DNA of 64,000 nucleotides, from positions 94,187 to 158,186 of the forward strand of contig JADGDV010000007.1 in NCBI GenBank assembly GCA_016744695.1, in the 5' to 3' direction. The notes beneath the pieces were generated by a model that had not been told where the DNA came from, did not search any database, and worked only from the letters and a program-made list of their open reading frames with translations. A program made the position numbers and the translations under genes. This document shows positions 50,251 through 59,291 of the stretch, in pieces (position 1 is the stretch's first letter; the number at the start of each line of letters is the position of its first letter). This DNA is from Hahellaceae bacterium (lineage in GTDB: Bacteria; Pseudomonadota; Gammaproteobacteria; Pseudomonadales; Oleiphilaceae).

Positions 50251-51177
50251 TTAAGGTAACTCATTTTCATCTTCATTTTCATCTTCGTTAACCTGTACTA
50301 CAAGATCATCCCTTGAAACACCTAGCGCCAAAATAGCATTACCTGCTACATAGATAGATGAGTAAGTTCCGACCAATACACCAATCAACAACGCTTTTGC
50401 AAAACCATTGATCATTTCCCCGCCAAACAAATACAAGGCAAGTAGTACCAACAATGTTGTCAATGAAGTTACAAGTGTTCTTGATAGCGTTTGATTCAGT
50501 GAGATGTTAATAATTTCTTCAGATGTGCCCTTTCGTATTTTTCGAAAGTTCTCACGCACTCGGTCAAATACAACAATAGTATCATTGAGCGAATAACCAA
50601 TAACCGCCAACAATGCAGCTAACACGGTAAGATCAAAATCCCAAGACAAAAGAGAAAACAAGCCTAATGTGATGATAACATCGTGAGCGAGAGCAACAAC
50701 CGCACCAACAGAAAACTTAAGTTGAAACCTCATCGCTACGTAGACCATGACAATACCCAAAGCAAACAAAAGCCCTAACCCACCTTGCTCACGTAACTCC
50801 TCTCCAACCTGAGCACCTACAAATTCTGCTCGCTTCAACTCAACTTCGGTACCACCAGTCTTAAGTACTGACAACACCTCATCACCGACTTTATCATTAA
50901 AGCCCTGTGACAAACGAACAAGCACAGAAGTATCTGCACCGAAGTTCTGAACAGTCAATTTCTCGTAACCCGCCTCAGTCAAGTGGGAGCGGACATCTGA
51001 TAGGTTTGGTGCAACCTTATACTCAACCTCAACAAGCGTTCCACCTGTAAAATCAAGACCAAAAATAAGCCCTTTAAAGGCTAGTGAACCTAAAGATACT
51101 AATACAAAGACTATTGATAGGATCGCTGCGATTTTGCGCTTACCCATAAAGTCGATTTTTGCTTGTGCATTACTCAT
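50251..51177 (-). CDS. secF: protein translocase subunit SecF
   Basis: Proton-motive-force partner of SecD in pulling exported proteins out of SecYEG. It is 308 aa with six transmembrane helices and a periplasmic P4 domain between TM1 and TM2. Signature segments are GLDFTGGTLVEVEY, LLSWDFDLTVLAALLAVIGYSLNDTIVVFDRVREN and SRTLVTSLTTLLVLLALYLFG. It has a short acidic tail. It begins 52 bp after secD. Confidence 0.97.
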   Translation of the reverse strand: MSNAQAKIDFMGKRKIAAILSIVFVLVSLGSLAFKGLIFGLDFTGGTLVEVEYKVAPNLSDVRSHLTEAGYEKLTVQNFGADTSVLVRLSQGFNDKVGDEVLSVLKTGGTEVELKRAEFVGAQVGEELREQGGLGLLFALGIVMVYVAMRFQLKFSVGAVVALAHDVIITLGLFSLLSWDFDLTVLAALLAVIGYSLNDTIVVFDRVRENFRKIRKGTSEEIINISLNQTLSRTLVTSLTTLLVLLALYLFGGEMINGFAKALLIGVLVGTYSSIYVAGNAILALGVSRDDLVVQVNEDENEDENELP

Positions 51178-51229
51178 TTAAAAAATACCTCTCACCCAAT
51201 TAAGTCAACCGTAATTTAAAAGTCTCTAT

Positions 51230-53083
51230 TTAAATAGACAAAGTTTTAACATTACGGCTACCGTAAATCAGGTTAACTATCGCCCTCGTTACAACAATTG
51301 CAGTAAACATAGACGTTAAAATACCAATCGATAAAGTAACTGCAAACCCTTTAACAGGCCCGGTACCTACTGCAAACAAAATCAATGCTACAAGCAAGGT
51401 TGTTATATTGGCATCAAAAATCGTCACAAATGCACGACCATACCCAGTATGTATTGCTGATTGCGCAGGTAATCCATTTGCTAACTCTTCTTTAATTCGC
51501 GCATAAATCAATACGTTCGCATCAACTGCCATACCAACAGTCAGAACAATACCGGCAATACCAGGTAATGTTAAAGTAGCAGACAAAATAGACATAAACG
51601 CCAAGAGTAATATCATATTTACTGCCAAGGCTATATTGGCAACAATGCCAAATACTCGGTAATAAACCAACATAAATAACAACACTAAACCAAAACCAAT
51701 CTGAACAGAAAGCAAACCAGCATCTATGTTTTGTTGACCAAGGCTAGGCCCAACAGTCCTCTCTTCAACAAAGTACATAGGTGCAGCTAACGAACCAGCC
51801 CTCAACAGTAAAGCCAACTCAGATGACTCGCCCATTGAATCAAGACCAGTAATTCGAAAACTTGCCCCAAAAGCACTTTGAATAGTTGCCAAACTAATAA
51901 TTGATCGAACTTCTTTATTTTTGCGCTCTGAAACCTCAACACCATCAACCATTTTTTTAATGGTCTTGCCTTTTTGCTCAATAAACACAACAGCCATGCG
52001 TCGTTTAATTGACTTATGTGTGACGCGCCCCATCATCGATCCGCCAACGCTATCAAGTGTAATATTCACTTGCGGCATGCCATTTTCGTCAAAGGAAGCT
52101 GATGCATTCGCAACATTATCGCCTTTAACAATCAACGTTTTTTCCAGCAGCGCCTTGCGGTTTATATCGTCACGAAACGAAACTTCAACTGAACTTGCTC
52201 GGCCAGCATCAGGCTTTGCTTCTAGTCGAAACTCAAGATTCGCATTTTTACCAATGATACGCTTAGCTGCCGCAGTATCTTGAACACCAGGCAGCTCTAC
52301 AACGATTCTATTTCCACCTTGACGTTGGACCAGCGGCTCAGCAACCCCAAGCTCATTTACTCGATTTCGTAGAGTTGTTAGATTTTGCTTTACAGCATAA
52401 TCTGAAATTTCTTTAATTTTTGCTTCACTTAAGATCAAACGAGTGTAGAAATACTTACCCTGCTCTTCATCTCGACGCTGAAACTCAAGATACTCTCCAC
52501 GTATAAAGCTACCAGTTTTAGCTCGAGCTTCTTCGCTGCTAAATTTAAGTAGCAAGGATTGATCTTCTTCAACCGTCACGCCTCTATAACGAATTTTTTC
52601 TTCACGAAGCTTTATCTTAATTTCACTAGCATACACATCTAAGCGTTGAGCTAAGGCTTTAGCAATATCGACCTCTAATAAGAAATGTACACCTCCTCGT
52701 AAATCCAAACCTAGTTTCATTGGACCTGCACCAGCAGAAGCAAGCCATTCTGGTGTAGTTGAAGCCAAGTTAAGAGCAACGAGATAGTCATCACCGACAG
52801 CCGTTTGAACAACTGTTTTAGCTGCGAGCTGCTCTTCACCAGAGTTAAAACGTAACATGCCGTTTTTATCTGAGAATTCAACGTCTCTATAAGCGATATC
52901 TGCTTTTTCAAGCGCTCGCTCTGCTCGCTTTATTAATCGTTCATCTATTGTGGTTGAACTACGTGAACCACTTATTTGAAGCGCATAATCATCTGGGTAG
53001 AGGTTCGGCAACGCATAAATTACGCCGAAACAGATTGCCAGTAGAATTAAGATGTTCTTCCAGAGAGGATACCTATTGAGCAT
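51230..53083 (-). CDS. secD: protein translocase subunit SecD
   Basis: 617 aa. TM1 (residues 7-26) is followed by the large periplasmic P1 domain containing MKLGLDLRGGVHFLLEVD, then five C-terminal transmembrane helices including GIAGIVLTVGMAVDANVLIYARIKEELANG, the conserved proton-path region. Works with SecF and YajC. The gap to yajC is 78 bp and contains a hairpin. Confidence 0.97.
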   Translation of the reverse strand: MLNRYPLWKNILILLAICFGVIYALPNLYPDDYALQISGSRSSTTIDERLIKRAERALEKADIAYRDVEFSDKNGMLRFNSGEEQLAAKTVVQTAVGDDYLVALNLASTTPEWLASAGAGPMKLGLDLRGGVHFLLEVDIAKALAQRLDVYASEIKIKLREEKIRYRGVTVEEDQSLLLKFSSEEARAKTGSFIRGEYLEFQRRDEEQGKYFYTRLILSEAKIKEISDYAVKQNLTTLRNRVNELGVAEPLVQRQGGNRIVVELPGVQDTAAAKRIIGKNANLEFRLEAKPDAGRASSVEVSFRDDINRKALLEKTLIVKGDNVANASASFDENGMPQVNITLDSVGGSMMGRVTHKSIKRRMAVVFIEQKGKTIKKMVDGVEVSERKNKEVRSIISLATIQSAFGASFRITGLDSMGESSELALLLRAGSLAAPMYFVEERTVGPSLGQQNIDAGLLSVQIGFGLVLLFMLVYYRVFGIVANIALAVNMILLLAFMSILSATLTLPGIAGIVLTVGMAVDANVLIYARIKEELANGLPAQSAIHTGYGRAFVTIFDANITTLLVALILFAVGTGPVKGFAVTLSIGILTSMFTAIVVTRAIVNLIYGSRNVKTLSI

Positions 53084-53122
53084 GGTCTGCCCTATTCCTT
53101 TTTATTGTCTTAGTCTTAAGTG

Positions 53123-53155
53123 AAAAAGACCTTCTGCTTTTATAAACAGAAGGCC
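53123..53155 (-). terminator. hairpin with T-run between yajC and secD
   Basis: Minus strand: CCTTCTG / CAGAAGG core stem (53153-53147 with 53136-53130), ten-base loop, then TCTTTTTC. It lies just after the yajC stop. As yajC, secD and secF are normally co-transcribed, it may be a leaky terminator setting their ratio. Confidence 0.5.
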
Positions 53156-53161
53156 TCCAGA

Positions 53162-53533
53162 TTAAATGTCTTTTAATGTGCCTTTTGGCAAGGCAGAAGA
53201 AACAGCCCCTTTTTGAACTTTAATTTCAACATTATCAGCAATCTCTACAACAATAAAATCATCTTTAACATTTTTGATTTTACCGGCAATACCACCACCA
53301 ATAATAATTTCATCTCCCTTTCCTAGACCACCGATAAGGTCACGATGCTCTTTGGCGCGCTTTGACTGAGGCCGCCACATAAGGAAGTAAAAGATGACAA
53401 CAAAACCACCTAGAAAGATAAATTGTTCTATTCCGCCTAATCCACCAGGGGCTGGTGCCGCTCCCTCAGCAGAGGCTATAACAGGGAACATCGCAACTAA
53501 AATAGCCGCTATCATTGAAAAATTAAAACGCAT
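53162..53533 (-). CDS. yajC: preprotein translocase accessory subunit YajC
   Basis: 123 aa. It has an N-terminal hydrophobic segment (FSMIAAILVAMFPVIASAEG, which looks like a cleavable signal) and a second helix (QFIFLGGFVVIFYFLMWRPQSKRAKEHRDLIGGLGKGDEIIIGGGIAGKI) that is diagnostic of YajC. The extra N-terminal hydrophobic region ahead of the usual single TM is seen in some gammaproteobacterial homologues. Located between tgt and secD. Confidence 0.95.
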   Translation of the reverse strand: MRFNFSMIAAILVAMFPVIASAEGAAPAPGGLGGIEQFIFLGGFVVIFYFLMWRPQSKRAKEHRDLIGGLGKGDEIIIGGGIAGKIKNVKDDFIVVEIADNVEIKVQKGAVSSALPKGTLKDI

Positions 53534-53564
53534 TTATATTTTCTCCACAGTAAAATTAATTAAA

Positions 53565-55770
<2,206 letters not shown>

Positions 55771-55937
55771 AATAAATAGCACAAATATTAAAAAATTGGT
55801 CGCACAGAATAACTTAAATTGTCTTATTTTTCTATTAGACTCGAAAATAATTAGAATTTTAATTTTAAATAGAAACAAATATTTACGTATGTATTTTTTG
55901 CAAATATTATTATTTTTGAAATAGGAAACAGAATCTA

Positions 55938-55965
55938 TTGACGTTTTAAACTGTTAACGTATAAT
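55938..55965 (+). promoter_or_regulatory. sigma70 promoter of tRNA-Leu
   Basis: -35 TTGACG (55938-55943), 16-bp spacer, perfect -10 TATAAT (55960-55965), 15 bp before the tRNA 5' end. Confidence 0.85.
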
Positions 55966-55980
55966 TCGCCTCATTGCTGT

Positions 55981-56065
55981 GCCGGTGTGGTGAAATTGGT
56001 ATACACGACGGATTCAAAATCCGTTGCTTTCGAGCGTGGCGGTTCAAGTCCGCCCACCGGTACCA
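55981..56065 (+). tRNA. tRNA-Leu (CAA anticodon), integration site of the downstream element
   Basis: 85 nt with encoded CCA and long variable arm. The acceptor GCCGGTG pairs with CACCGGT (terminal G-U), the anticodon loop is TTCAAAA, the variable arm is GCTTTCGAGC and the T-loop is GTTCAAGTC. The 3' half is repeated at 63902-63956, marking an integration event. Its original terminator now lies at 63962. Confidence 0.97.
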
Positions 56066-56067
56066 CT
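56034..56067 (+). repeat. attL core, left copy of the 34-bp att repeat
   Basis: Variable arm and T-arm to the CCA end plus two bases of the tRNA; identical to 63923-63956. A further 21 bp to the left (from 56013) match the right copy with two mismatches, so strand exchange must have happened inside the identical 34 bp. Confidence 0.93.
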
Positions 56068-56141
56068 GCAATGTAAGTACTTGTAATAGTTTAGGTTTTT
56101 GGTCTCGACAATCAATTAAACCAACAACTTTTTAATCAAAC

Positions 56142-56164
56142 CGTGTGTTGATGCGTGTGTTGAT
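56142..56164 (+). repeat. left pair of CGTGTGTTGAT direct repeats
   Basis: Two copies (56142-56152 and 56154-56164), 12 bp apart, between attL and the integrase start. GTGTGTTGA also occurs twice near the right end. Candidate arm-type integrase sites. Confidence 0.7.
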
Positions 56165-56194
56165 CAAAAGTTGAACGATTACAGGCAATATCTT

Positions 56195-57325
56195 ATGGCT
56201 ATCGAGCTAACCAAAAAGGGCAAATATCGCGCCCGTCTCAATTACCGGTCAATCCGCCGCACCTCTACTTTTGACATTTTATCCGATGCTGAACAATGGG
56301 GATTAGATCAAAAAGCGTTAATTGATTACGTACCCCCTGTTATTGAAGAAATACCTCAAATAATTGAGCGTCCCCCTATTACCGCCGAGAATATCACTTT
56401 AGTTGACGTGTTTGATCAATGGATTGAAACTGAAAAAGCAAAACACATGGATCGAAGCCAACTGACACGCATCAGGTGGTACACAACAGAAGAATTTGAA
56501 CACTATGACACCCCTGTTATAAAATTGGATGAGGACGAGCTAGAGTGTCTTTATGACGTTTTCGACGAAAAAGGCTATACCGTCGCCACCTGTAATAGGT
56601 ATAAATCGGCGTTTAATTCTCTTTGGACGTATATAAACGTATCCTTTAAAGGTTTGCGTGGTGGTGATGGTAAACAGCTTAAACTTAGGAAGAAACTAAA
56701 AACCCGTGTCAGTCCGGCGGCGTGTCTAGAGTTTGGTGATGAAGCCGAACCCCACAAGCGTTATCTATTAAAAGAGCATTTACCCCAGGTAATCAACGCC
56801 GCAACCAATGCAACACCATACCCGCCAATGCGTTACTTATTCTTAACACTACTTTTCACGGGTCAAAGGATAGGATCCATACGCCGCCTATTGTGGAGTG
56901 ATATTGATCTTAAAGCGGGTACGGTTCGTTTCGCGGGGAATAAACAGAAAAACGGCAAGGGGCAAATTAAACAGGTATCTCCCATACTGGTTGAAGAGTT
57001 AAAAAAGTACCGTGATAAGGTAGGGTTAACTAGTAAATGGCTATTCCCACACCCTAAAGATTCAACCAGGTATTTACATACGTATAAGCACTACTGGGAT
57101 GATCTAATTGAAGCGGCTAATCTTCCTTATGTATTGAAGGTGCATGATGTTAGATCAACTCATTCAACCTGGTTGATACAGTCAGGTAAAAGTATCGAGA
57201 GTGTTAGTAATGCTCTCAATCACTCTGATACCGCCGTTACTGCTAGGTATATAAAGGTGGGGGAAGTCTATTCCGATGATAGTGCCGACTTTGGATCCGA
57301 CCTGGGGGAATTGATGTATGGATAA
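56195..57325 (+). CDS. int: tyrosine-type site-specific integrase
   Basis: 376 aa from ATG 56195 (MAIELTKKGKYRARLNYRSIRRTSTF); the upstream in-frame TTG at 56171 is less likely. The N-terminal arm-binding domain is followed by a SAM-like core-binding domain (about residues 85-165) and a catalytic domain with the first Arg in LFTGQRIGSIRRLLW, box II HDVRSTHSTWL (His-x-x-Arg) and the nucleophile Tyr in AVTARYIKVG. It sits next to attL, the usual arrangement. It overlaps the next gene by 8 bp. Confidence 0.93.
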   Translation: MAIELTKKGKYRARLNYRSIRRTSTFDILSDAEQWGLDQKALIDYVPPVIEEIPQIIERPPITAENITLVDVFDQWIETEKAKHMDRSQLTRIRWYTTEEFEHYDTPVIKLDEDELECLYDVFDEKGYTVATCNRYKSAFNSLWTYINVSFKGLRGGDGKQLKLRKKLKTRVSPAACLEFGDEAEPHKRYLLKEHLPQVINAATNATPYPPMRYLFLTLLFTGQRIGSIRRLLWSDIDLKAGTVRFAGNKQKNGKGQIKQVSPILVEELKKYRDKVGLTSKWLFPHPKDSTRYLHTYKHYWDDLIEAANLPYVLKVHDVRSTHSTWLIQSGKSIESVSNALNHSDTAVTARYIKVGEVYSDDSADFGSDLGELMYG

Positions 57326-57638
57326 GGATAAACCGATTGATCCGGTACCTATACCAGAACCCGACATAAAAGAAATACGCCGCTTATGGTTAGATTCAAT
57401 TCAATTACGGGGCGGCTATAACTACCAGCAAGGCCAGGGTTGCGGCGTGTCGCCAGGGTTAAAGGCGCGTGACTCTGAATTAATCCACCTTGCCAGATCG
57501 TTTTGGTTTTCAAAAGGCGACGTAGCGGCCGACAACATAGCCTTAGAAATTTGTAATTATTTCGGGTTTGAATGTGGAAAGGCTCAACGGATAGCCAACA
57601 TCATTAGGGCGCATAAACCCGACCACCTACCTAAATAA
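57318..57638 (+). CDS. hypothetical element protein, 106 aa
   Basis: Starts inside the last codons of the integrase gene (8-bp overlap), so it is translationally coupled to it. The N-terminus is Pro/Asp-rich (DKDKPIDPVPIPEPDIKEIRR). The body has a helical C-terminal half (DNIALEICNYFGFECGKAQRIANIIRAHKPDHLPK) and three cysteines. No family is recognised. Coupling to int makes a role in recombination control possible, but this is only context. Confidence 0.7.
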   Translation: MDKDKPIDPVPIPEPDIKEIRRLWLDSIQLRGGYNYQQGQGCGVSPGLKARDSELIHLARSFWFSKGDVAADNIALEICNYFGFECGKAQRIANIIRAHKPDHLPK

Positions 57639-57647
57639 CCCCTATAA

Positions 57648-57742
57648 ATATTAGAATCGCCCATTCTGATATTTGAAGTTAAAAGTCACTTACCTTTTAT
57701 AGATATAGTGCCTCAGTCGAGTTCAAAAACCTTAACTGAGGT
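57648..57742 (+). promoter_or_regulatory. operator-like palindrome and ribosome-site-sequestering hairpin
   Basis: 57648-57672 is an imperfect palindrome (ATATYAGAAT arms, five-base centre). It abuts a TTGAAG (57673-57678) with TATAGA-like sequence about 19 bp on. Then CCTCAGT (57711-57717) pairs perfectly with ACTGAGG (57735-57741), and the GAGGT ribosome site of the next gene lies within that right arm. Confidence 0.5.
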
Positions 57743-57748
57743 ATAACT

Positions 57749-58063
57749 ATGAAACCTGTATTAGCACCAAACACACCCAACCCCCAAACGATAAAATTAG
57801 AACATTTTGGCGTTGTTGATCCTTCTCAATGGTTAATCACGCCCAATTTAAAGGCGTATTCAGATTCTATGGGCGTAAAAGTCAGTCTTCCCTATATAAG
57901 GGCAATGGCTGCAGCAACGCCGCCTATGATGGAACCCTTCATACACCGTCAAGGGCGTAGATTCAAAATACATAAACAAGCCTATCTATGTTGGATGCTT
58001 GGTATCTCTTCCCACCCAAATATTCAGTTCGCCAATACTAGGGATAATTTATCCCATGCCTAG
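57749..58063 (+). CDS. small winged-helix-like DNA-binding protein, possible excisionase/regulator
   Basis: 104 aa. Residues 45-90 (GVKVSLPYIRAMAAATPPMMEPFIHRQGRRFKIHKQAYLCWMLG) fit the excisionase/AlpA pattern: a helix, a loop, then a wing with RxGRRxxIxKxAxxxW. The N-terminal 40 residues are Pro/Asn-rich without known domain. An excisionase or transcription switch for the element is the most likely role. Its ribosome site may be hidden in the upstream hairpin. It overlaps the next gene by 8 bp. Confidence 0.7.
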   Translation: MKPVLAPNTPNPQTIKLEHFGVVDPSQWLITPNLKAYSDSMGVKVSLPYIRAMAAATPPMMEPFIHRQGRRFKIHKQAYLCWMLGISSHPNIQFANTRDNLSHA

Positions 58064-58253
58064 AAAACCTAAACCCGCCGACCGTTGCCCTTTGATTACT
58101 GCAGATAAAGCGGCGTGGTGGTTAGGGGTTAGCCTGGAAGAGCTGGAAGAGATTCAAGCAGGCCAAACAGACACAAGGGCATTACCTGAGATCCAAACCG
58201 ATGCAGGTATCCGCTATCCCCTGTACGCCGCTAAACAACGAATTCAAGGATAA
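58056..58253 (+). CDS. small element protein, 65 aa, helix-turn-helix-like
   Basis: I start it at ATG 58056 (MPRKPKPADRCPLITADKAAWWLG), within the end of the previous gene and after AGGGAT; an upstream ATG at 57999 would overlap more. The sequence ITADKAAWWLGVSLEELEEIQAGQTD has the shape of a Cro-like helix-turn-helix, but it is short. Function unknown; probably DNA-binding or a partner of the preceding protein. Confidence 0.65.
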   Translation: MPRKPKPADRCPLITADKAAWWLGVSLEELEEIQAGQTDTRALPEIQTDAGIRYPLYAAKQRIQG

Positions 58254-58258
58254 AAATA

Positions 58259-58795
58259 ATGTTTAATTTCAAAACCGCCCCGTTAGTTCCTCGCATTGTC
58301 GAAAAAGTAAGAACAGTCGATAGCCTTGTATCTGAGATCGAATTAACACGTCGCATTGAGCAAGAGTTGAAAGGCTTGTTATCTCTAATCAATACGCTTG
58401 ATAAAGCGCCCAATGGGTTTAAACGTAGCCATATTAGCGGCGTGCCTCATGGTATCAAACGTGAATATGACCTTAACCTTGCTAAGCCTGAAACCTTCCG
58501 AGTCCTGGACTATAGCCTAACCACCTATTCAATAAATGATCAGGTTGTTTTTGTAAATATCCCTAAGAGCTGTCGATTGTTCCTCGTTGATTTTCCTAGT
58601 GGTGAGTTCTGGCTTAAATCATGGCTCAAGCCGGCTATCAGTGAGTTTCAAAAGGTATTAGACAGTCAAGCAAACAGCCAAAAAGAGACTGAACGTAAGC
58701 GACTGGAAGAGTTGGAGCGTGTGCAACGGGGCAAGATAGACAAAGCTGATACTAATCGCTCAGATATGAAAAAAATCTTTAACCACTGGTGGTAG
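58259..58795 (+). CDS. hypothetical element protein, 178 aa
   Basis: Begins MFNFKTAPLVPRIVEKVRTVDSLV. A helical N-terminal third and a beta-rich centre (VLDYSLTTYSINDQVVFVNIPKSCRLFLVDFPSGEFWLK) are followed by a charged coiled-coil tail (NSQKETERKRLEELERVQRGKIDKAD). No family is recognised. It lies 5 bp after the previous gene within the same operon. Two ACGCCGC copies are immediately upstream and inside it. Confidence 0.7.
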   Translation: MFNFKTAPLVPRIVEKVRTVDSLVSEIELTRRIEQELKGLLSLINTLDKAPNGFKRSHISGVPHGIKREYDLNLAKPETFRVLDYSLTTYSINDQVVFVNIPKSCRLFLVDFPSGEFWLKSWLKPAISEFQKVLDSQANSQKETERKRLEELERVQRGKIDKADTNRSDMKKIFNHWW

Positions 58796-58797
58796 AT

Positions 58798-59019
58798 ATG
58801 AACATGGTAATGATTCAAAACAGCCATTTAGTAAAAGCGGATCATCTACGCAAAGCATCTGCAGAAGTTAAAGTAGCAAGAAAGGCCAGAAAAGCAGCTA
58901 GGGAAGAAGCTAAACGCCGCAAACGTTTGGGCAACGGATCTCACATCCCCCGTACAACACAATTAGAGGTAAATTATTATGTTCAAAATTATAGATTACT
59001 ACGCAACCGCTGTACATAA
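58798..59019 (+). CDS. small highly basic element protein, 73 aa
   Basis: ATG at 58798, two bases after the previous stop. The central 35 residues (KASAEVKVARKARKAAREEAKRRKRLG) form a Lys/Arg/Ala-rich helix likely to bind nucleic acid. The C-terminal 14 codons overlap the start of the next ORF by 41 bp in another frame, so one of the two ends may be misjudged. No family is recognised. Confidence 0.55.
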   Translation: MNMVMIQNSHLVKADHLRKASAEVKVARKARKAAREEAKRRKRLGNGSHIPRTTQLEVNYYVQNYRLLRNRCT

Positions 59020-59230
59020 ACGGCCAATAATTTGCCGAGTAACTGAAATGACGGGCAATAGGATGGTTGCGGTATGCGACGACCCAGAACTTAAAACCTG
59101 GTACCCACATTCGTTTTTTTCAGATCAAGAGGGGCAGAAGTGCCAACGGGGTTGGGATTGGATAAGAGATCCTGAAAGCCTAGTACAAACGGCGGCTACA
59201 TTGCCTTACTACACCAAACAGCAGGTATAA
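58979..59230 (+). CDS. small element protein, 83 aa
   Basis: Good ribosome site AGAGGT eight bases before ATG 58979. Compact, beta-rich and aromatic: MFKIIDYYATAVHKRPIICRVTEMTGNRMVAVCDDPELKTWYPHSFF. A small barrel-like fold is possible. Function unknown. Last gene before the hairpin that precedes the primase gene. Confidence 0.65.
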   Translation: MFKIIDYYATAVHKRPIICRVTEMTGNRMVAVCDDPELKTWYPHSFFSDQEGQKCQRGWDWIRDPESLVQTAATLPYYTKQQV

Positions 59231-59234
59231 AAAA

Positions 59235-59259
59235 GTCGCTAAGCCTGGAACCTAGCGAC
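59235..59259 (+). terminator. hairpin ahead of the primase-helicase gene
   Basis: GTCGCTA / TAGCGAC stem with 11-base loop in the 61-bp gap. It is followed by CTTATAT, not a long T-run, so it may be a partial terminator or processing site. Confidence 0.4.
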
Positions 59260-59291
59260 CTTATATACTAACCAACCGTTGAGAATTATAA

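Noticed and set aside
55771..55878. 36-codon N-terminal extension of queA
   Set aside because: AT-rich hydrophobic stretch not present in the family; the internal ATG at 55770 gives the exact family length.
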